DNA from: CAVSRC01 sp963781775
GTDB taxonomy: Bacteria > Pseudomonadota > Alphaproteobacteria > Rhizobiales > Kaistiaceae
NCBI GenBank assembly: GCA_963781775.1
Contig: CAWAHE010000022.1
Span: forward strand, 23,984 to 87,983
Length of the DNA stretch: 64,000 nucleotides
Reading direction: 5' to 3'
The notes below the pieces were generated by a model. The model was not told where the DNA came from. It saw only the letters and a program-made list of their open reading frames with translations, and ran no database searches. Made by a program: the position numbers and the translations under genes. Positions 1 through 9,270 of the stretch are shown here, in pieces. Every line of letters begins with the position of its first letter. Position 1 is the first letter of the stretch.

Positions 1-704
1 GCAAGACGGGCGAGCGCGGCGCGGGCGGCGGCGGTCAATTCGCGCGGATGGTTGGCATGGAGTGCCAGCCAGGTCGCCTTGCCCGACGCGGTGAGCGCCG
101 CGACCAGTTCGTCGGTCACACGCTCCGGCGCCACCACCGGCACGCGGGTGTGGTAGCGCACGACCTTGACGTGATCGATTGCCGCCAACGCCTGCCCCAG
201 TGCTTCCAGCCGGCGCGGCGCGGCGATCAGCGGATCGCCGCCGGAGAGGATCACCTCCCAGATTTCGCGATGCTCACGGATGTAGTCGAGCGCCGCATCG
301 AGCGCTTTCGCGGAAAGAAGCCCCGAACCCGCCTGCCCGACCGTCTCGCGGCGAAAGCAGAAGCGGCAATAGACCGGGCAGACGGAGACGAGTTTCAAGA
401 GGACGCGGTCGGGATAGCGGTGAATCAGGCCCTCTGTCACCGCGTGCGCGTCGTCGCCGATCGGATCGGCACGCTCGTCCGGCGTCGTCGCCAGTTCGGC
501 TGCGTTGGGCACGAACTGCCGTGCGATCGGGTCGTTCGGATCATCGGGATCGATGAGGTCGGCCATGGCCGGCGTGATCGCGACGGCGTAGCGGGCCGCT
601 ACAGCTTCGAGAGCGGCGACCTTCTCTTCAGGCACAAGACCGGATTCGATGAGGTCGGCCGAGGAACGCAGCGTGCGCCGCTGGATGAAGGGCATGTCGT
701 TCAT
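1..704 (-). CDS. epmB: EF-P (R)-beta-lysylation lysine 2,3-aminomutase EpmB/KamA family, 3' end cut by window
   Basis: Radical-SAM lysine 2,3-aminomutase that should convert L-alpha-lysine to beta-lysine, used by EpmA to modify elongation factor P. The reverse strand reads from ATG at 704 without a stop to the window edge (about 234 residues). It begins MNDMPFIQRRTLRSS and has the radical-SAM cluster CPVYCRFC at residues 109-116 (Cys109, 113, 116), preceded by HRYPDRVLLKLVSV, which is typical of the family. The start overlaps the epmA stop as ATGA, so the two are translationally coupled, and efp lies just beyond. The C-terminal part with the PLP lysine is outside the window, so completeness cannot be judged. 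A catabolic KamA is possible but the neighbours argue for EpmB. Confidence 0.9.
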   Translation of the reverse strand, partial: MNDMPFIQRRTLRSSADLIESGLVPEEKVAALEAVAARYAVAITPAMADLIDPDDPNDPIARQFVPNAAELATTPDERADPIGDDAHAVTEGLIHRYPDRVLLKLVSVCPVYCRFCFRRETVGQAGSGLLSAKALDAALDYIREHREIWEVILSGGDPLIAAPRRLEALGQALAAIDHVKVVRYHTRVPVVAPERVTDELVAALTASGKATWLALHANHPRELTAAARAALARL

Positions 705-1768
705 GGCTCATTCTCCAAGCCGGCAACCGGCGTCCATTGCACCTGATCGATATGGCTGGCGCCGGTCGCCAGCATCACGAGGCGGTCGAGGCCGAGCGCG
801 ACGCCGCTGGATTCCGGCATGTGTTCCAGCGCGGCGAGGAAGTCCTCGTCCACCGGATAGCGCTCGCCGTAGATGCGCTGCTTCTCGTCCATGTCGGCGA
901 GGAAGCGGGTGCGCTGCTCGGCCGGGTCGGTGAGTTCGGCGAAGCCGTTGGCGAGTTCGACCCCGCAGGCATAGAGCTCGAAGCGCTCGGCGAAGCGTGC
1001 ATCGTCCGGCTTGGCGCGCGCCAGCGCGGCTTCCGAGAGCGGATATTCGCAGAGCAGCGTGGCGCGGCCGATGCCGAGATTGGGCTCGACCTTTTCGACC
1101 AGCACGCGACTGAATATGTCCGACCACGTGTCGTCAGCGGCGACGCGAATGCCCTGCGCCATCGCCACGGCGGCGAAGCGATCGCGATCGTCGAGCATAG
1201 CCAGGAGATCGATCGCGGCATGGCGGGCGAAGGCCTCCGCGACGGTCAACCGTTCCGGCGCGGCATGGGGATTCGCTTCGCGGCCCCGCCAGACAAGGAT
1301 CTCGCGACCAGCCGCCTTTGCCGCTTCGGCGAGGAGCGCGGCGCAATCGTCCATCACCGCGTCATACGGCGCATCGGTCCGGTACCATTCAAGCATGGTG
1401 AATTCGGGCGCATGCAGCGGTCCACGCTCACGATTGCGGAAGACGCGGGCGAAATCGACGATTCGTTCCTCGCCGGCGGTCAGGAGCTTCTTCATGGCAA
1501 ATTCGGGCGAGGTGTGCAGGTAGCGGCGTCCGCGCGCCGCGTCGGGACCGACGAGTTCGGTGGCGAAGCCGTGGAGATGGGTCTCGTTGCCCGGCGAAAC
1601 CTGCAGGATCGCGGCCTCCACCTCGGTGAAACCCTGCCCCGCGAACCATGCCCTGAGCGCCGCCACGATACGGTTCCGCGCCAGCAGAAACGGCCGGCGG
1701 TCGCGGTGGCGGGCGCGATCCCAAAAGGGCACATACGCACTCACCGGGGCCGCCGCATGCTCTGCCAA
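701..1768 (-). CDS. epmA: elongation factor P--(R)-beta-lysine ligase EpmA (GenX/PoxA)
   Basis: Paralogue of class II lysyl-tRNA synthetase lacking the anticodon-binding domain; it attaches beta-lysine to the conserved lysine of EF-P. The 355-residue product shows class II motif 2 (FRNRERGPLHAPEFTMLEW) and motif 3 (GVALGLDRLVML near the C terminus), a length usual for GenX/PoxA. The longest reading begins with TTG at 1768, which lies inside one arm of an intergenic inverted repeat and directly abuts a purine-rich GGGGGAGG. A GTG at 1744 (VSAYVPFWD) is an equally reasonable start, so the first eight residues are uncertain. It overlaps epmB by 4 bp and is divergent from efp, its substrate. Confidence 0.9.
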   Translation of the reverse strand: MAEHAAAPVSAYVPFWDRARHRDRRPFLLARNRIVAALRAWFAGQGFTEVEAAILQVSPGNETHLHGFATELVGPDAARGRRYLHTSPEFAMKKLLTAGEERIVDFARVFRNRERGPLHAPEFTMLEWYRTDAPYDAVMDDCAALLAEAAKAAGREILVWRGREANPHAAPERLTVAEAFARHAAIDLLAMLDDRDRFAAVAMAQGIRVAADDTWSDIFSRVLVEKVEPNLGIGRATLLCEYPLSEAALARAKPDDARFAERFELYACGVELANGFAELTDPAEQRTRFLADMDEKQRIYGERYPVDEDFLAALEHMPESSGVALGLDRLVMLATGASHIDQVQWTPVAGLENEP

Positions 1769-1905
1769 CCTCCCCCTTGAGGGGAGGTCGAAATTCGTGA
1801 GCCCCCGGCGAAGCGAATTTCGGGAGGGGGGGTGGTGAAGGGACAGCCAAACCCCCTCCCGAAGCTGCTTCGCAGCTTCGACCTCCCCTCAAGGGGGAGG
1901 TTGGC
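1764..1905. repeat. intergenic inverted-repeat element with 29-bp perfect arms
   Basis: Positions 1764-1792 and 1877-1905 are exact reverse complements (29 bp each) around an 84-bp centre. The centre contains further partly complementary G-run and C-run tracts (around 1826-1840 and 1850-1862). The arm core is a C-run, TTGA, G-run hairpin. The element fills the space between epmA and efp and overlaps the annotated TTG of epmA. It looks like a MITE or REP-type palindromic unit of the kind scattered between genes in rhizobial genomes; a smaller relative with a CTCTCCCC/GGGGAGAG core is seen near 47850. It could fold as a strong hairpin in transcripts of either strand. Confidence 0.75.
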
Positions 1906-2022
1906 GATCTGCGGCAAGGCACTCAGCATCCACGATCCCTCTGGCGGTCCACGGCAAAATCGCTAAGGTGCGCGCCGAATTGGCGGCCGCTTCGCGCCGC
2001 CTGAGCCATAGTCGAGGTAATC

Positions 2023-2589
2023 TTGAAAGTCATCGCCAGCCAGGTCCGCAAGGGCAACGTCGTCGAGGTCGAAAACCAGCTCTACGTCGTTCTCACCGCC
2101 GAGAACTTCCATCCCGGCAAGGGCACCCCGACGACGCAGATCGACATGCGCCGCATCTCCGACGGCGTGAAGGTGTCGCAGCGCTACAAGACCACCGAAC
2201 AGGTCGAGCGCGCCTTCGTCGAGGACCACGATTATCAGTACCTGTTCGAGGACGGCGACGGCTTCACCTTCATGAACGGCGAGAATTTCGAGCAGGTGAT
2301 CGTGTCGAAGGACATCGTCGGCGACCTGGCGCCGTACCTGCAGGAAAACATGACGGTGCGGCTGAGCCTCTATAACGGCGTGCCGATCTCGATCGAACTG
2401 CCGCAGCGGGTGACGCTTGAGGTGGTGGAAACCGATCCGGCGATGAAGGGCCAGACAGCCGCTTCGTCCTACAAGCCGGCGATGCTGTCCAACGGTGTCA
2501 GAACCAACGTGCCGCCGCACATCGCCACCGGAACGCGCATCGTGGTGATGACCGCCGACGGCTCCTACGTCGAGCGCGCCAAGGACTGA
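2023..2589 (+). CDS. efp: translation elongation factor P
   Basis: EF-P relieves ribosome stalling at polyproline stretches. The 188-residue product has the family length and three-domain sequence, starting MKVIASQVRKGNVVEV. The modification loop is H30-P-G-K33-G, so Lys33 is the expected beta-lysylation site for EpmA/EpmB encoded just upstream on the other strand. The start codon is TTG at 2023, preceded by GAGGT about 6 nt upstream; no in-frame ATG fits the family N terminus. It converges with trxC with only a 3-bp gap and no visible terminator between them. Confidence 0.97.
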   Translation: MKVIASQVRKGNVVEVENQLYVVLTAENFHPGKGTPTTQIDMRRISDGVKVSQRYKTTEQVERAFVEDHDYQYLFEDGDGFTFMNGENFEQVIVSKDIVGDLAPYLQENMTVRLSLYNGVPISIELPQRVTLEVVETDPAMKGQTAASSYKPAMLSNGVRTNVPPHIATGTRIVVMTADGSYVERAKD

Positions 2590-2592
2590 ACC

Positions 2593-3033
2593 TCAGGCGG
2601 TCGCCTGGCGCAGCCAGGATTTCAGCGTGCCCGCGTCAACGGCGCCGGCGCGCTGCGCGACGATCTTGCCGCCGCGGAACACCATCATCGTCGGGATGCC
2701 GCGGATATTGTAGCGGGCGGCAAGCTCGGGCTCGGCCTCGGTGTCGACCTTGAGGAAGCGCATCTCCGGCTCCATCTCGGCGGCGACACGCTCATAGACG
2801 GGCGCCATCATCTTGCAGGGGCCGCACCATTCGGCCCAGAAATCGACGACCACCGGCACGTCATTGCGGCCGATCTGCTTGGCAAAGCTGGCGGTGGTCG
2901 CGGCCGACGGATGACCGGAAAACAGCGGCTTGTGGCAGACGCCACACTTGGCCTCTGCTGCGGGTTTCGCCGCGGGCACGCGGTTGACGGCGTTGCAATG
3001 GGGGCAGACGAAATGGCGGGCGTCGGCGGTCAT
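2593..3033 (-). CDS. trxC: thioredoxin TrxC (thioredoxin 2)
   Basis: Zinc-containing cytoplasmic thioredoxin for disulfide reduction under oxidative stress. The 146-residue protein has an N-terminal zinc ribbon (Cys10-x2-Cys13 and Cys30-x2-Cys33), which separates TrxC from TrxA, and the active site WAEWCGPC with Cys70 and Cys73. The cis-Pro motif RGIPTMMVF follows. The start at 3033 is preceded by GGAG on the reverse strand. It is not visibly coupled to the upstream aldo/keto reductase. Confidence 0.95.
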   Translation of the reverse strand: MTADARHFVCPHCNAVNRVPAAKPAAEAKCGVCHKPLFSGHPSAATTASFAKQIGRNDVPVVVDFWAEWCGPCKMMAPVYERVAAEMEPEMRFLKVDTEAEPELAARYNIRGIPTMMVFRGGKIVAQRAGAVDAGTLKSWLRQATA

Positions 3034-3109
3034 ATTCTTTGCTCCGACCGATAGGTAGGTGGCCGAGCCTCCCCATGCCAGAGGGCGCCATCGCCCGCCT
3101 TGACCGGCG

Positions 3110-4039
3110 TCAAGACGCGGTGAGCTTGTCCACCTCGGCCATCTCCGCCGGTGTCAGCTTCCAGGCGACCGACTTGGCGTTCGCCTCCACCTGCTCGACC
3201 CTGGTGGCGCCGGCGATGATCGACGAAACCATCGGCTTGCAGGCGAGCCAGCTCATCGCGAGTTCGAGCAGGGTGTGGCCGTGCAATTCGGCAAACTTGT
3301 GGAGCGCTTCGATCGTTTCCCAGTGCGGGTCGAGGAAGCGGGCGGAGCCGCCGCTGTGGCGGGAGCCTTCGGGCAGCGCGGCGCCTTTGCGGTACTTGCC
3401 GGAGAGCGAGCCGCCGGCGAGCGGAAAGTAGGGCACCAGGCCGAGGCCCAGCTTCTTCATTGCCGGGAACAGGCTCGCCTCGTGGACGCGATGGACAAGG
3501 CTGTATTCGTCCTGGCAGGCGATGAAGCCTGCCATGCCGATCGTCTTGGCGGCGCCCGCCGCCTCGTTGAGCTGCTCGGCCGAGAAGTTCGATGCCGCGA
3601 CGTGGCGAACTTTGCCGGACTTGATCAGCTCCTCAAGCGCGCGCAGCGTTTCCTCGATCGGCGTGGTCGGATCGGGACGGTGCATCCACAAGAGGTCGAT
3701 CCAGTCGGTCTTCAAGCGCTTGAGGCTCGCCTCGACGGCGGAAAGCACGTAGGCGCGGCTGCCGCGATGCTCCTCGCTCGAACCAGCCATGGCGCTGCCG
3801 AACTTGGTGGCGAGCGTGCACTCCTTGCGCCGGTCGCCCAACACCTGGCCGATGATCGTCTCCGAGCCGCCGCTGTTACCGTAGATATCGGCCGTGTCGA
3901 AATGGGTGACGCCGACGTCGAGCGCCTTGTGGATGACCGGGCGCGCGGCCTCGACATCCATGCGTCCGCCGAAATTGTTGGTGCCGAGACCAACGAGCGA
4001 CACTTCAAGGGCCGACGGCCCGAGCTTGCGGGTTTCCAT
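3110..4039 (-). CDS. aldo/keto reductase
   Basis: NAD(P)H-dependent oxidoreductase of the AKR superfamily, 309 residues. The catalytic tetrad is visible: Asp48 and Tyr53 in FDTADIYG, Lys79 in ATKFG, and His in WMHRPDP. The C-terminal cofactor region SSIIAGATRVEQVEAN is typical of YajO/Tas-like members. It starts at 4039 after an AAGGAA-type ribosome site and is the last gene of a same-strand series with a sugar ABC importer (4190-7801), so it may act on the imported sugar or its lactone. The substrate cannot be read from sequence; a general aldehyde reductase is possible. Confidence 0.9.
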   Translation of the reverse strand: METRKLGPSALEVSLVGLGTNNFGGRMDVEAARPVIHKALDVGVTHFDTADIYGNSGGSETIIGQVLGDRRKECTLATKFGSAMAGSSEEHRGSRAYVLSAVEASLKRLKTDWIDLLWMHRPDPTTPIEETLRALEELIKSGKVRHVAASNFSAEQLNEAAGAAKTIGMAGFIACQDEYSLVHRVHEASLFPAMKKLGLGLVPYFPLAGGSLSGKYRKGAALPEGSRHSGGSARFLDPHWETIEALHKFAELHGHTLLELAMSWLACKPMVSSIIAGATRVEQVEANAKSVAWKLTPAEMAEVDKLTAS

Positions 4040-4087
4040 GACGTGTATTCCTTTGGCGTTTCTTCGCGGGCGGGACCGGTCGCGGGC

Positions 4088-4144
4088 TCAGCCCTTGACG
4101 GCACCCATCAGAATGCCGCGTGCGACGGATTTCCGCAACGCCAT
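4088..4144 (-). pseudogene. possible remnant of a MalG-type sugar ABC permease C terminus
   Basis: On the reverse strand between the aldo/keto reductase and the RbsC-like permease, a short open stretch encodes MALRKSVARGILMGAVKG followed by a stop. The end RGILMGAVKG closely resembles the conserved C terminus of MalG/UgpE-type carbohydrate permeases, a different family from the adjacent RbsC-type permease. No upstream homologous sequence is readable, so this would be a deletion scar. Chance resemblance over 18 residues cannot be excluded. Confidence 0.35.
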
Positions 4145-4189
4145 TGCGATTGTGGGGCTCGCCGATCGAAATCGCGCGGCCGCGCCGCG

Positions 4190-5161
4190 CTACAACCGCT
4201 TCCGCCGCAGCCCGTCGAAATAGACGATGACGATGATAAGGCCGCCGGTGACGATGCGCTGCCAGAACGAGTTGACGTTGAGCAGGTTAGCGCCGTTGTT
4301 GATGGTCGCCAGAATGAAGGCTCCGATCAGCGGCCCGTGGACGGAGCCGACGGCGCCGAACAGCGAACTGCCGCCGATCACGGTCGAGGCGATCGCCTGA
4401 AGTTCCCAGCCTTCGGCCTGAGTCGCATTGCCGATGCCGATGCGGGTGGCGAGCAGCACGCCAACAAACGCCGCGAAAACCGCCGACAGCATGTAGGCAA
4501 GATAGATGATGCCGTTCACCCGGACGCCGGACAGGCGCGCCAATTCCGGATTGGAGCCAACCGCGAACAGATAGCGGCCCCAGCGGGTGTGGGACAGGAA
4601 GATGTATGACGGGATCGCCACCAGGATCACCATCCAGAACAGGCTCGGAATGCCCAGAAAATCCAGCGTGGCGAAATTGGTGAAGGTGTTGTTGGTGATG
4701 GCGATGGTGGCGCCGTTGGTCATCAACAGGCCGATGCCGCGCAGCGACGTCAGCGTCGCTAGGGTGATGATGAAGGGCGGCAAGCCCATTTTGGTGATGC
4801 CGAAACCGTGGAAGGCGCCGATGGCAAGCCCGACCAGGAGCGTGAGGACGATCGCCAGCCACAGCGACATGCCCGATTGAATCAGCATGGCCACCACGAC
4901 GGTGGTAAAACCGGCAACGGCGCCGACGCTGAGGTCGATGCCCGCCGTGATGATCACGAAGGTTTCGCCGAGCGCCAGGATGGCAATCATCGAGCCTTGC
5001 CGCAGCAGGTTGGGGATGTTGCGCTCGGTGAGAAAGTTCGGCGTGGCGACCGCCAGGATCGCCCAGAGGAGAACCAGGAGTCCAATGAGCGTCAGCGCGA
5101 GAAGGAAAGTGTAGTCGCGCCCCCCGCGCGGCGCCGCCGATGTGTCGGCAGTACTTGTCAT
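4190..5161 (-). CDS. sugar ABC transporter permease, RbsC family
   Basis: Inner-membrane permease of a CUT2 (ribose-type) importer, 323 residues with about nine hydrophobic segments. RbsC hallmarks include the stretch ETFVIITAGIDLSVGAV and the EAA-like region IASTVIGGSSLFGAVGSV. It starts at 5161 with a strong GGAGG site and lies 12 bp downstream of the ATPase gene, forming the end of the SBP-ATPase-permease operon. The substrate is probably a monosaccharide; the nearby FucU mutarotase supports fucose, ribose or a related sugar, but specificity is not determined here. Confidence 0.93.
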   Translation of the reverse strand: MTSTADTSAAPRGGRDYTFLLALTLIGLLVLLWAILAVATPNFLTERNIPNLLRQGSMIAILALGETFVIITAGIDLSVGAVAGFTTVVVAMLIQSGMSLWLAIVLTLLVGLAIGAFHGFGITKMGLPPFIITLATLTSLRGIGLLMTNGATIAITNNTFTNFATLDFLGIPSLFWMVILVAIPSYIFLSHTRWGRYLFAVGSNPELARLSGVRVNGIIYLAYMLSAVFAAFVGVLLATRIGIGNATQAEGWELQAIASTVIGGSSLFGAVGSVHGPLIGAFILATINNGANLLNVNSFWQRIVTGGLIIVIVYFDGLRRKRL

Positions 5162-5173
5162 TTCCGTTCCTCC

Positions 5174-6709
<1,536 letters not shown>

Positions 6710-6796
6710 GTTTTCCCCCTGTCCTCCCAGGGCACAGTAGACGCCGGCGCCGCGCCCCGTCAAAGCGAGGGGACGCGACGCCGGTGCTGTTGGCTG

Positions 6797-7801
6797 CTAC
6801 TTGCAGTCGAGCTTCGGGTGAATGAGCGCGGCGATCTTGGGCTCGTTCTCATTCGCCTTGGTCACCAGGTTGGCGCCGGTGTCGACGAAGGCTTCCACCT
6901 TCTCGCCCTTGGAGGCGGCAAGAGCCGTCTTCACGCCGTCGTAGCCCATGCGGTAGGGGTCCTGGACCAGGAGAGCGGCGATCGTGCCGTCATCGAGGAA
7001 ACCAAGGGTCTTGTCGTCGCTGTCGAAACCGACGAGCGCGACCTTGTCGGCCGCCTTGTTCTCCGCAATCGCCTGGCCCGCGCCCTGCGCCATGATCAGG
7101 TTGTCGGCGAAGATGCCGACGAGGTTCGGGTTGGCGGTCAGGAGGTCGGTGGTGATGTTCAGCCCGGTGGTGGCCTGACCATCGGCGACCTTGGTAGCGA
7201 CCAGCTTGAGGTCGGGATACTTGGCCGCGATCTGCTCGGTGAAGCCCTTGTCGCGGGCGGTGAGCGAGCCAACGCCCGGCAGCGAGTTGATCAACGCGAT
7301 GTCGCCCTTGGCGGCGCCGGTCTTGGCCTTGATGGCGGCGGCGAGGCCGTCGGCCGCGATCCTGCCGCCCGCTTCGTTATCGGTGGTCAGGAACGAGGTG
7401 AAAGCCTTGGAATCGGCGGACGAGTCGATGCCGATGATCGGCACGGACTTGGCGGCTTCGTCGATCGGAGCGCCGAGCGCCTTGAACTCGGTCGGTGAAA
7501 TGACGATGGCCGCCGGCTTGCCGGCCACTGCATTCTCGAGGATCGAGATCTGGCCGTTGATGTCGGACTCCGACTGGGCGCCCAATTGCGGCACGTCGAC
7601 CTTGAGATCCTTGCCGGCCTGGCAGGCGCCGGACAGCACGATCTGCCAATAGAAGGACGTGGTGTCCTTCACGATGACCGGGATGGTCGTCGCCGCGAAA
7701 GCCTGGGTGGCGAGGGCGATGCTGGTGGTGGTGAAAAGCGCGGCAGCGGTGATGCGGCCGAGGACCCGGCGGTTGATACCAAGTTTGGATGCGTATGACA
7801 T
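6797..7801 (-). CDS. periplasmic sugar-binding protein of the ABC importer
   Basis: Type I (RbsB-like) periplasmic binding protein, 334 residues from ATG at 7801, preceded by AGGGAGAA. A signal peptide is clear: basic N terminus (KLGINRR), hydrophobic core (ITAAALFTTTSIALAT), cleavage after QAFA. The mature part starts ATTIPVIVKDTTSFYW, with conserved SBP features SPTEFKALGAPIDEA and VGFDSDDKTLGFL. It is the first gene of the importer operon and sits just downstream of the GntR regulator gene. A CUT2 monosaccharide ligand is expected. Confidence 0.94.
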   Translation of the reverse strand: MSYASKLGINRRVLGRITAAALFTTTSIALATQAFAATTIPVIVKDTTSFYWQIVLSGACQAGKDLKVDVPQLGAQSESDINGQISILENAVAGKPAAIVISPTEFKALGAPIDEAAKSVPIIGIDSSADSKAFTSFLTTDNEAGGRIAADGLAAAIKAKTGAAKGDIALINSLPGVGSLTARDKGFTEQIAAKYPDLKLVATKVADGQATTGLNITTDLLTANPNLVGIFADNLIMAQGAGQAIAENKAADKVALVGFDSDDKTLGFLDDGTIAALLVQDPYRMGYDGVKTALAASKGEKVEAFVDTGANLVTKANENEPKIAALIHPKLDCK

Positions 7802-7977
7802 TGAGCGATTCTCCCTTGACGCTGTTACCGTGGATGGTTGGGGCGGCGCCGCCACCCCACGTTGGATGATTTCTGACTCTCCTGAGGCAAGCGTTGGGCT
7901 TGCCGGCTGTTTGCCTTGCTTTGTCCTCCCTTCCGGCCGTCATTACGGCCCACTCTCTGGTCCCGACCGCTGCCGCC

Positions 7978-8688
7978 TTACGGTGTGAACAAATCGGGCT
8001 GCTCGTCCGCGTACTTGCGGACCTCCGCAAGAACCATGTCGAGATGCTTGCCCATTGCCTTCGCCGCCTCGTCAGCGTCGCGATCGGCCAGTGCGGCGTA
8101 GATTTCGCGATGCTCGCGGAACGTTTCCGGCGTACGCCGTGTCGGCAGCAGCAGTTGCCGCGCCCTTTCGAGCTGGGCGCGCGAGGACTGCACCGTTTCG
8201 GCCAGCCGCTGCATGCCCAACCGCTCGAAAAGCATCGCGTGAAAGCGGACATCGAGCAAATAAAACTCGGTCACGTCGTGCGCCTTCACCGCGACCGCCT
8301 GATAGTCGAGATTGCGGTCGAGGCGTTTGAGCGTCGCGTCATCGATGCCCGGCGCGATCGCGGCGACGGCGGCCACCTCGAGCGCGCGGCGAACGAAGCC
8401 GGCCTCGGCGACATCGTCGAGGCTGATGCGGGCGACGAAGGTCCCCTTCTGCGGTTGCACATCGACGAGACCCTCCTCGCCAAGTCGGGCGACGGCCTCC
8501 GCCACCGGTTGGCGGGAAACGCCAAGCCGGAGACAAATTTCCTGTTTGTCGATGCGTGCCCCGGGCTTGAGCGCCAAGCCGACGATGGCGTTGCGAAGGT
8601 CGTCGTAGACCAGCACTGACTTGGCGAGCCCCCGCCGCGGAATCGCGGGATTTGCGGCGCTGAACGACGTCGAGGGCGTAGCTAGCAT
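7978..8688 (-). CDS. GntR-family transcriptional regulator, FadR/FCD subfamily
   Basis: 236-residue regulator with an N-terminal winged HTH (LRNAIVGLALKPGARI, then LRLGVSRQPVAEAVARL and GLVDVQPQKGTFVA) and an all-helical FCD ligand domain. It likely senses a sugar-acid intermediate and controls the adjacent importer and the divergent fucU. ATG at 8688 lies inside a 22-bp palindrome (8685-8706), which suggests autoregulation. A GTG at 8616 (VLVYDDL) is an alternative start that would place the palindrome fully upstream. Confidence 0.9.
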   Translation of the reverse strand: MLATPSTSFSAANPAIPRRGLAKSVLVYDDLRNAIVGLALKPGARIDKQEICLRLGVSRQPVAEAVARLGEEGLVDVQPQKGTFVARISLDDVAEAGFVRRALEVAAVAAIAPGIDDATLKRLDRNLDYQAVAVKAHDVTEFYLLDVRFHAMLFERLGMQRLAETVQSSRAQLERARQLLLPTRRTPETFREHREIYAALADRDADEAAKAMGKHLDMVLAEVRKYADEQPDLFTP

Positions 8689-8706
8689 GCTGACATGTTA
8701 GCATGC
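8685..8706. promoter_or_regulatory. probable GntR operator, 22-bp imperfect palindrome
   Basis: The sequence GCATGCTGACATGTTAGCATG plus a final C is a palindrome with one mismatched symmetric pair. It lies in the divergent region between the GntR gene and fucU and overlaps the annotated GntR start. FadR-type regulators bind palindromes of similar size, so autoregulation and control of fucU are inferred from position and symmetry. Confidence 0.55.
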
Positions 8707-8832
8707 GCCGACCCGGATGCAATCGTCGGCGTGGGGCGGGCGTCGGCGTGGGGCGGGCTCGCGCCGTGTGCGATTGACCGGCGGTCCGCTTGCACCGATC
8801 ATCCGCCACGATTGGGGAGGCAGGGAAACATC

Positions 8833-9270
8833 ATGCTTTACGGGATTGATCCGATCCTCGGGCCGGATCTGCTGCATGCGCTGCGGGCCATGGGACACGG
8901 CGACGAAATCGTCATCGCCGACGCCAACTATCCCGCCGTCAGCAAGGCGCGGCGCCTGATCCGCCTCGACGGGCTCGATGCGGTGCGCGTCCTCGACGCC
9001 GTGCTGTCGCTGATGCCGCTCGACACCTATGTCGACAATGCGGCTTTCACGATGGAAGTCGTCGGCGACCCGAAGGCTGTTCCGGATGTCTGCCGCGAAT
9101 TCGCCAAGGTGGTCCGCAAGCGCGCGAAGGGGCAAAAGATCGCAGCGCTCGAGCGCTACGCCTTCTACGAACGGGCGGAGGCCGCCTTCGCGACCATCGC
9201 CACCGGCGAACGGCGCCTCTACGGCAACATCATCCTGAAGAAAGGCGTCATCGCGCCGGGCAAGGGCTAG
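8833..9270 (+). CDS. RbsD/FucU-family sugar mutarotase
   Basis: 145-residue protein of the RbsD/FucU fold, which interconverts anomers of fucose, ribose or related sugars. The N terminus MLYGIDPILGPDLLHALRAM and the C-terminal active-site region GERRLYGNIILKKG match the FucU branch. The start at 8833 follows a GGGAGG site. It is divergent from the GntR gene and convergent with the UxuB-like gene, sharing a CTAG at 9267-9270 in which both stop codons lie. Context links it to uptake of the sugar carried by the ABC importer. Confidence 0.9.
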   Translation: MLYGIDPILGPDLLHALRAMGHGDEIVIADANYPAVSKARRLIRLDGLDAVRVLDAVLSLMPLDTYVDNAAFTMEVVGDPKAVPDVCREFAKVVRKRAKGQKIAALERYAFYERAEAAFATIATGERRLYGNIILKKGVIAPGKG

